From NCBI GenBank assembly GCA_944392525.1, contig CALXXB010000044.1, positions 1 through 10,442 of the forward strand: a DNA stretch of 10,442 nucleotides, in the 5' to 3' direction. Shown one piece after another: positions 6,711 to 10,442 of the stretch (the first letter of the stretch is position 1; every line of letters begins with the position of its first letter). Made by a program: the position numbers and the translations under genes. The DNA is from an uncultured Clostridia bacterium. GTDB lineage: Bacteria > Bacillota_A > Clostridia > TANB77 > CAG-508. The notes under the pieces were generated by a model. It was not told the origin of the DNA. It was given only the letters and a program-made list of their open reading frames with translations, and did not search any database.

Positions 6711-7895
6711 TCAAAACACTATTTTTTCATTTGTACCTATGTTTTCCAGAACCTCATATGTAACATATACTTGAGCACCATCTTCCTGTTCATAGGTATT
6801 AATGTTCTTATTTACAATATTATCTTTATTTTCAATTTCCTTTTCCAATTCCTCCTCTAACTCTTTAATCCCTATGTTTTTAGCTTCTTCGACTGTATAT
6901 GTTTTTTGTGTTTTTTCTTGTTCTTTATATGTAGTTTTTATTATCGAAATTGGTAAATAAAAGTCTGAAAATAATTTAATTTTGCTTTCCGTTTCTATTG
7001 TATCATAAATTTTAAATTTTGAATACTTTTTTGAAAAATTTATTTTAAAATTGCCAAATTTTATTCCGTATTTATTTTCTTCATTACCTGTATATTGTGT
7101 CTCCGTAAGGGTATATGGAATTTTTTCACTCTTTGTATACCATACTTTTGCTTCTATTTCTCCTTTAGCATGTACATATCTTATTCCTGTAAACTTTCCC
7201 TCCATCCAACCATTTATTAACACATCTCCTTCCTTTATAGTATCTCCCACTTTCACGTTTGCTGTTCCTTCTTGTACATTTATCTTTGTTACTATTCCTG
7301 TTTTATCAGATATAATATTACAATATTCATCCTCATCCACTATTTCAGGTTTTTCATCTGCTTTTACTAATTTTACAATTGCATTTGTTCCTTTTATTTC
7401 TATCCCCATCCAAGCTACATCTTTTCTTTCCAGCCTTATTTTATTTATTATTTCTTTTGTATCAATTTTTGACTTTAATACTCCTGTCTTTAATCCCGCA
7501 TTTTCTATATCTTCTCTAATATTTGCTAGTTCTTCACCATTTTCTTCAGAAATATCCACATTCCATACAAAATTTGAGGATAATCCTATAATAATTGCTA
7601 CAATTAATAATAGTAATATAAATATTTTTCTTTTTTTATATCTATGTAACAAAAAAGGCATACCTTTTTTATTTTTTATTCTAACTTTACAACCAGTTTT
7701 TTTAGCGATTCTGCAGACTTCTTTAAATTCATTTATTCTTACATTTAATATCAATGATATATTATTGTTTTTCTTTAAGTTCCAAATTGTTATTTTTTTA
7801 TTTTTACATATATTAATAAATCTTTCTATATAATACCCCTCAATAGATACTCTTAAGAAACCAAGAATATAACTAAAAATTATCTTTATAAACAT
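6711..7895 (-). CDS. yqfD: Sporulation protein YqfD
   Basis: A complete 394-residue YqfD. The N-terminal signature is present, with 'EGYYIERFINIC' at 19-30, 'ITIWNL' at 35-40 and 'KKGMPFLLHRYKKRK' at 76-90. One transmembrane helix follows at about 91-110. The rest is a large, presumably extra-membrane region, including a lipoyl/hammerhead-like strand segment around 200-229 ('TGIVTKINVQEG...GDVLINGW'). In Bacillus yqfD belongs to the mother-cell sigma-E regulon and its product is connected with the spore envelope; a related role is inferred. AGGAGA (7901-7906) precedes the ATG. It lies 15 nt after yqfC, the pairing seen throughout spore formers. Confidence 0.93.
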   Translation of the reverse strand: MFIKIIFSYILGFLRVSIEGYYIERFINICKNKKITIWNLKKNNNISLILNVRINEFKEVCRIAKKTGCKVRIKNKKGMPFLLHRYKKRKIFILLLLIVAIIIGLSSNFVWNVDISEENGEELANIREDIENAGLKTGVLKSKIDTKEIINKIRLERKDVAWMGIEIKGTNAIVKLVKADEKPEIVDEDEYCNIISDKTGIVTKINVQEGTANVKVGDTIKEGDVLINGWMEGKFTGIRYVHAKGEIEAKVWYTKSEKIPYTLTETQYTGNEENKYGIKFGNFKINFSKKYSKFKIYDTIETESKIKLFSDFYLPISIIKTTYKEQEKTQKTYTVEEAKNIGIKELEEELEKEIENKDNIVNKNINTYEQEDGAQVYVTYEVLENIGTNEKIVF

Positions 7896-7910
7896 ATTAT
7901 TCTCCTAAAT

Positions 7911-8192
7911 CTAATCTATCGTTCTTTCAAATTCTATACTTTCTATTTTTCCTTTTACTCTTAAATCATCATTTGTCATATTTTCTAAATTCAAGTTATA
8001 ACCATTTATATTTATTATCCCAATATATGTATTAATCCTTACAAAAAACTCTTCATATTCTAAAATCCCCTTAAAATTTTCTATTATCAATTCATCAAAC
8101 CCTGTTATAACAATCTTGGGTTCATTTGAATAAACTTCTTTTGGAAGTTCTAAAAGTTTATTTACTGTATTGGTTTGTTTTTTCTTTTTCAT
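7911..8192 (-). CDS. yqfC: Sporulation protein YqfC
   Basis: A small beta-rich protein of 93 residues from the chosen start, the same size as Bacillus YqfC. The family pattern is visible: 'ITGFDELIIENFKGILEY' in the middle, then a repeated 'INTYIGIININGYNLNLE' segment, ending 'VKGKIESIEFE'. The frame also opens at an ATG at 8219 inside the upstream deacetylase gene. AGAGG at 8200-8204 stands seven bases before the ATG at 8192, so the shorter form is preferred. YqfC is a sigma-E-dependent sporulation protein of unknown biochemical activity, nearly always next to yqfD. It begins 10 nt after the deacetylase stop. Confidence 0.9.
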   Translation of the reverse strand: MKKKKQTNTVNKLLELPKEVYSNEPKIVITGFDELIIENFKGILEYEEFFVRINTYIGIININGYNLNLENMTNDDLRVKGKIESIEFERTID

Positions 8193-8202
8193 ATAAATAC
8201 CT

Positions 8203-9009
8203 CTACTCTTCAAATTCATCTAAAGATTTAAACTCATATCCCATACTTTTCGCTTCTTTAATGATATTATCTAATATATTTGTATTAGTTTTTGAATTAC
8301 CATGAAGAAGTATTATTTCTCCATTATGGAAGTTATCTATTATCTTCTCTTTAGCTTTTTCTTCATTAGGTTGCTTGTTTTCATTCCAATCTTCATATGC
8401 AAAAGACCACATAACTGTTTTATACCCAAGAGTATTTGTATACTTTATACTTTTTTCACTAAATTCTCCTTTTGGTGGTCTCATATACTTCATCTCATAA
8501 CCAAATTTTTCATATATCGCTGTATGTAGGTCCATTACTTCTTTTCTTATTTCTTCTTCTGATAATTCTGGCATTGATTTATGGTTTACAGTATGATTTC
8601 CCACAATATGTCCTTCTTCTATCATTTGCTTTACCAACTCTTCTTGTGTATTCAAATAATGTGCTGTAATAAAAAATGCAGCTTTCACATCATTTTCTTT
8701 TAAAATTTCTAAAATTTTTGATGTGTAACCTGCTTCATATCCTTCATCAAATGTTAAATATAATATCTTTTTTTCTTTATTTCCTAAACATATTCCATTA
8801 TTTTCTTCTAATATTTTTCTATTTTCTTTTCCTACATCCGGCTGTTCGTGGTTATCGTTTCTTTTTATTCCCCACGCTATCTTCTTCGTAGAAACAATAT
8901 TACTACTTGTTTCTACTGTTTCATTTTTCTCTTTTAAAAATAGACTTAATATAATGATTACTGTTATTAAAGCAATTATAAATATAAACTTAATTTTTCT
9001 ATTTTCCAT
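8203..9009 (-). CDS. pdaA: PdaA-like polysaccharide deacetylase (delta-lactam-biosynthetic de-N-acetylase)
   Basis: A 268-residue membrane-anchored or secreted NodB-domain enzyme. An N-terminal hydrophobic helix spans 8-25. The PdaA-specific segment 'WGIKRNDNHEQPDVG' (46-60) precedes the catalytic domain: 'LTFDEGYE' (85-92) with base D88 and the family's Glu in place of the second Asp, the metal histidines H139 and H143 in 'HTVNH', 'RPPKGEFSE' (177-185), 'MWSFAYEDW', and a terminal 'LLHGNS' histidine. PdaA removes the acetyl group from N-acetylmuramic acid in spore cortex peptidoglycan so that muramic-delta-lactam can form, a mark needed for germination. The segment before the NodB domain separates it from general chitin/peptidoglycan deacetylases. 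AGGAGG at 9015-9020 supports the start. It is the first gene of the eight-gene operon and is followed by yqfC. Confidence 0.9.
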   Translation of the reverse strand: MENRKIKFIFIIALITVIIILSLFLKEKNETVETSSNIVSTKKIAWGIKRNDNHEQPDVGKENRKILEENNGICLGNKEKKILYLTFDEGYEAGYTSKILEILKENDVKAAFFITAHYLNTQEELVKQMIEEGHIVGNHTVNHKSMPELSEEEIRKEVMDLHTAIYEKFGYEMKYMRPPKGEFSEKSIKYTNTLGYKTVMWSFAYEDWNENKQPNEEKAKEKIIDNFHNGEIILLHGNSKTNTNILDNIIKEAKSMGYEFKSLDEFEE

Positions 9010-9032
9010 CTTATCCTCCTATAACCTAATTA

Positions 9033-9059
9033 AGTTTATGAATAAATAATAAAATATAG
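9033..9059 (-). promoter_or_regulatory. Possible sporulation (sigma-E-like) promoter of the pdaA-yqfCD operon
   Basis: On the minus strand CATAAACT (complement of 9033-9040) matches the sigma-E -10 consensus CATACAnT at seven of eight positions. CTATATT (9053-9059) partly matches the -35 KMATATT. The spacer is 12 bp, slightly short. No good sigma-A promoter was seen between the terminator at 9069-9108 and the gene. The call rests on weak AT-rich matches plus the sporulation genes downstream. Confidence 0.3.
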
Positions 9060-9065
9060 AACTAA

Positions 9066-9108
9066 ATACAAAAAACAAAGCCCCACCCCTTACTTTAAGG
9101 GTAGGGCT
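9066..9108 (-). terminator. Intrinsic terminator of the 106-residue orphan gene
   Basis: On the minus strand a 13-bp GC-rich stem (9096-9108 with 9079-9092, one bulged G and one G-U pair) with a 3-nt loop is followed by TTTGTTTTTT. It ends the orphan gene's transcript before the pdaA promoter region. On the plus strand there is no T-tract, so it acts in one direction. Confidence 0.9.
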
Positions 9109-9131
9109 AGTAGGGCACTAGATGCACACAA

Positions 9132-9452
9132 TTACTCATCGGTGCTTACATAAATCATATCCATCGAAGTCTGCTCATTGGCATCATCGTTGATAACATT
9201 ACTCTGCAAGAGTCGTGCCCGCTTCACACAAGCTCCAACAACATGCCTCCTACAGTTCTTTTCCGTATAAGCATCTTCTCCAACAAGGCAGCAGTGACCA
9301 GCATACTTGCCGTTCACTCCCTTTTTCTTCGTGCTCACAAGAGCACGACCTTCTGCTACGACCTTATCACGCTTCTTCTCCTTTTCCGTGATTTTCACGT
9401 CAAACAAAAAAGCATTCCCGTTCCAATACCTAAGCAACGTCTTGATTTCCAT
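9132..9452 (-). CDS. GC-rich orphan gene, 106-residue Cys/His-containing protein
   Basis: I do not recognise this protein. It is small, basic in the middle and soluble, with no signal peptide or membrane helix. A cluster H53-C54-C55, C67, H70, C75 ('GHCCLVGEDAY...NCRRHVVGAC') could bind a metal or form disulfides. The N-terminal third ('YWNGNAFLFDVKITEKEKKRDK') looks like a beta strand followed by a charged helix. The start is supported by AAAGGA at 9460-9465, seven bases upstream. The gene has its own near-consensus promoter and a strong terminator, so it is a monocistronic unit. Two 60-base lines counted by hand are about 47-48% G+C, far above the flanking core genes, which points to horizontal gain. 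A real protein is supported by the signals at both ends rather than by homology. Confidence 0.7.
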   Translation of the reverse strand: MEIKTLLRYWNGNAFLFDVKITEKEKKRDKVVAEGRALVSTKKKGVNGKYAGHCCLVGEDAYTEKNCRRHVVGACVKRARLLQSNVINDDANEQTSMDMIYVSTDE

Positions 9453-9487
9453 GATGTGTTCCTTTCTATTTCGGCCTACTTTCTACC

Positions 9488-9504
9488 AAATCCATATAGG
9501 ATTT
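9488..9504. repeat. Inverted repeat AAATCC-N5-GGATTT in the leader of the orphan gene
   Basis: A perfect 6-bp inverted repeat with a 5-bp spacer lies just downstream of the predicted transcription start (near 9509) of the minus-strand orphan gene. It could be an operator for a dimeric repressor or a small leader hairpin. Confidence 0.4.
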
Positions 9505-9515
9505 AGTTGCACACT

Positions 9516-9544
9516 ATAATACCACTATTACGAACATTTTGCAA
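9516..9544 (-). promoter_or_regulatory. Sigma-A promoter of the orphan gene
   Basis: On the minus strand TTGCAA (9539-9544) and TATTAT (9516-9521) are 17 bp apart, with TG one base before the -10 (extended -10). Transcription would start near 9509, giving a leader of about 57 nt. Confidence 0.6.
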
Positions 9545-9564
9545 TAGCTAGTCTTTATCCTCAT

Positions 9565-9596
9565 TTTCAATTGGATAAATTTGTAAATTTCTATTG
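9565..9596 (+). repeat. 9-bp direct repeat next to the regulator promoter, possible LytTR operator
   Basis: TTTCAATTG (9565-9573) and TTTCTATTG (9588-9596) agree at eight of nine positions and repeat with a 23-bp period, about two helical turns. The second copy overlaps the -35 box. LytTR regulators typically bind pairs of short direct repeats about two turns apart, so autoregulation is possible. The repeat sequence itself is AT-rich and not a known LytTR consensus. Confidence 0.3.
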
Positions 9597-9622
9597 ACAA
9601 TCTTTGCTTTTTAGCATATATT
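9594..9622 (+). promoter_or_regulatory. Near-consensus sigma-A promoter of the LytTR regulator gene
   Basis: A perfect TTGACA (9594-9599) and TATATT (9617-9622) are separated by 17 bp. The predicted start near 9629 gives a leader of about 93 nt before the coding region, long enough for leader control. Confidence 0.7.
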
Positions 9623-9634
9623 GTATTTGTTTTT

Positions 9635-9689
9635 GGAAATTTAAGGTATTTTGTTTCTTTTTGTTGTAGGCCTTGTTTCCTATTTTTTT
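9635..9689 (+). promoter_or_regulatory. Possible leader attenuator (terminator-like hairpin) upstream of the regulator gene
   Basis: Within the predicted leader, GGAAA (9635-9639) and AAGG (9643-9646) can pair with TTTCC (9676-9680) and CCTT (9671-9674). This forms a 9-bp stem with a 3x1 internal loop and a 24-nt loop, followed by TATTTTTTT. Because it lies between promoter and gene, it may be an attenuator. The stem is only moderately stable and the large loop lowers confidence. Confidence 0.35.
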
Positions 9690-9721
9690 CATATCTTTTT
9701 TTATAAAGGATGGTGATAATA

Positions 9722-10435
9722 ATGTTAAAATTTGCTTTATGTGACGATAATATACATATTTTAGATAAGTTAGAAAAAATGTTGGAGAATATATTTACAA
9801 AAAATAATTTTGATGCTTCAGTAATATATACAACAAACAATACTAAGGACATGTTAAACTTTGTTAGTAATAATAAAGTTGACGTTATTATGCTTGATAT
9901 TAATTTAAAATCTGATACAACTGGATTGCAATTAGCTGAGGCAATAAGAAAAATAAACAAAGATTCATATATTATTTTTACTACTGGTCATTTAGAATAT
10001 GCCATGATTGCATATAAAGTTAAAACTTTTGATTATCTTGCAAAACCTATCACCTATGATAGATTAGAGGAAACAGTTATAAGATTATTTGAGGATGTTA
10101 ACGGTCAACCAAAAAGATACATTAAGATTGATAATAAAAACACAATTATTGATGCATCTGAAATTCAATACATCAAAAGAGATGGAATGAAATTGATTTT
10201 TCACACTTCATCTCGTGATTATGATGCTTATAGCTCTTTTGCAAAAATTCAAGATACTTTACCTAAAAATTATAGAAGATGCCATAAATCTTGTATTGCT
10301 AACCTTTCTCAAATAAAAGACGTAGAACCGGTTTCTGGTATTATTACTTTCAAAGACGGAAGTACTTGTGAAATCGGGCCTAAATATAAATCAGATTTAA
10401 TGGAGGTTTTAAAAGATTATGGAGATTTTGAATAA
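9722..10435 (+). CDS. LytTR-family response regulator (AgrA/ComE/LytR type)
   Basis: A complete 237-residue response regulator. The receiver domain spans about 1-120, with acidic pair D8-D9, phospho-acceptor D59 ('MLDIN'), T87/T88 and K108 ('YLAKP'), all the residues needed for phosphorylation. A LytTR DNA-binding domain spans about 133-235, with the typical '[RK]CHKSCIANL' segment and 'GSTCEIGPKYKSDL' near the end. Such regulators commonly control peptide-signalling, bacteriocin or virulence genes together with a GHKL-type histidine kinase; the target here is unknown. The start is the ATG at 9722, placed by AAAGGATGGTGAT (9705-9717). An in-frame ATG at 9710 overlaps that site and is rejected. 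A further gene appears to start within its last five codons, as expected for a regulator-kinase operon. Confidence 0.93.
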   Translation: MLKFALCDDNIHILDKLEKMLENIFTKNNFDASVIYTTNNTKDMLNFVSNNKVDVIMLDINLKSDTTGLQLAEAIRKINKDSYIIFTTGHLEYAMIAYKVKTFDYLAKPITYDRLEETVIRLFEDVNGQPKRYIKIDNKNTIIDASEIQYIKRDGMKLIFHTSSRDYDAYSSFAKIQDTLPKNYRRCHKSCIANLSQIKDVEPVSGIITFKDGSTCEIGPKYKSDLMEVLKDYGDFE

Positions 10436-10442
10436 TATTTGG
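10419..10442 (+). CDS. Start of a downstream gene, possibly the cognate sensor kinase (partial)
   Basis: An ATG at 10419 opens a second frame (MEILNNIW) that is still open at the right edge. TGGAGG at 10401-10406 lies 12 bases upstream and could serve as its ribosome binding site. It overlaps the regulator's last 17 bases in a different frame, the arrangement of many coupled regulator-kinase pairs. Only eight codons are visible, so the product cannot be identified. Confidence 0.45.

Noticed and set aside
7051..7833. A 260-codon open frame on the plus strand.
   Set aside because: It lies wholly antisense to yqfD, has no ribosome binding site, and its Phe/Ser/Ile-rich product is what the complement of a Lys/Glu-rich AT-rich gene gives.
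9123..9514. TGCACAC occurs at 9123-9129 and 9508-9514, flanking the orphan gene, and could be a target-site duplication.
   Set aside because: Seven bases with no terminal inverted repeats, transposase or integrase nearby; the gene's promoter lies outside the right copy. Likely chance.
9514..9960. A 148-codon minus-strand open frame overlapping the LytTR regulator start and its promoter region.
   Set aside because: It runs antisense to the clear receiver domain and across two predicted promoters, without a ribosome binding site.
1..10442. CRISPR array, tRNA/rRNA genes, insertion sequences, replication origin.
   Set aside because: No regularly spaced repeats, no cloverleaf or rRNA-like stretches, no transposase frames and no DnaA-box cluster were seen on either strand.

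Overview
The window comes from a very AT-rich, spore-forming member of the Firmicutes, most likely an anaerobic Clostridia lineage. The evidence is the strong AAGGAGG-type ribosome binding sites, T-rich intrinsic terminators, sporulation genes (PdaA-like deacetylase, YqfC, YqfD), an FBP-regulated type of L-lactate dehydrogenase, and families typical of Clostridia (DUF4364, DUF3048, YlbF). I cannot name the species from sequence alone.

Layout, left to right. Positions 1-368 (minus strand): the start of a single-domain HD protein resembling the (p)ppGpp hydrolase half of RelA/SpoT, running off the left edge. Positions 498-1088 (plus): a P-loop kinase/ATPase of clearly higher GC than its surroundings, ending at a bidirectional terminator shared with the convergent ldh gene (1148-2104, minus). 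A divergent promoter region (about 2105-2271) serves ldh and a DUF4364 winged-helix-type protein (2272-2811, plus). A second bidirectional terminator (about 2812-2846) follows.

Positions 2852-9009 (minus) hold one tightly packed run of eight genes with 1-21 nt gaps. In transcription order they are: a PdaA-like polysaccharide deacetylase, yqfC, yqfD, an unrecognised 402-residue protein, ybeY, a membrane-anchored DUF3048/YerB-type protein, a YlbF-family protein, and a YugP-like membrane zinc metallopeptidase. In many Firmicutes yqfC-yqfD is followed by phoH and then, a little further on, ybeY. Here phoH is absent from this interval and the 402-residue protein sits in its place, one nucleotide before ybeY. 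This is the best candidate in the window for something undescribed. The operon mixes spore-envelope functions (cortex delta-lactam formation, YqfC/YqfD) with general rRNA maturation.

The right end is accessory. A small, GC-rich, Cys/His-containing orphan gene (9132-9452, minus) has its own promoter and terminator. Divergent from it is a LytTR-type response regulator (9722-10435, plus) with a near-consensus sigma-A promoter, a long leader containing a possible attenuator, and a 9-bp direct repeat next to its -35 box. A further gene, perhaps the partner sensor kinase, begins inside the regulator's last codons and runs off the right edge. I saw no tRNA, rRNA, CRISPR array, insertion sequence or replication origin.
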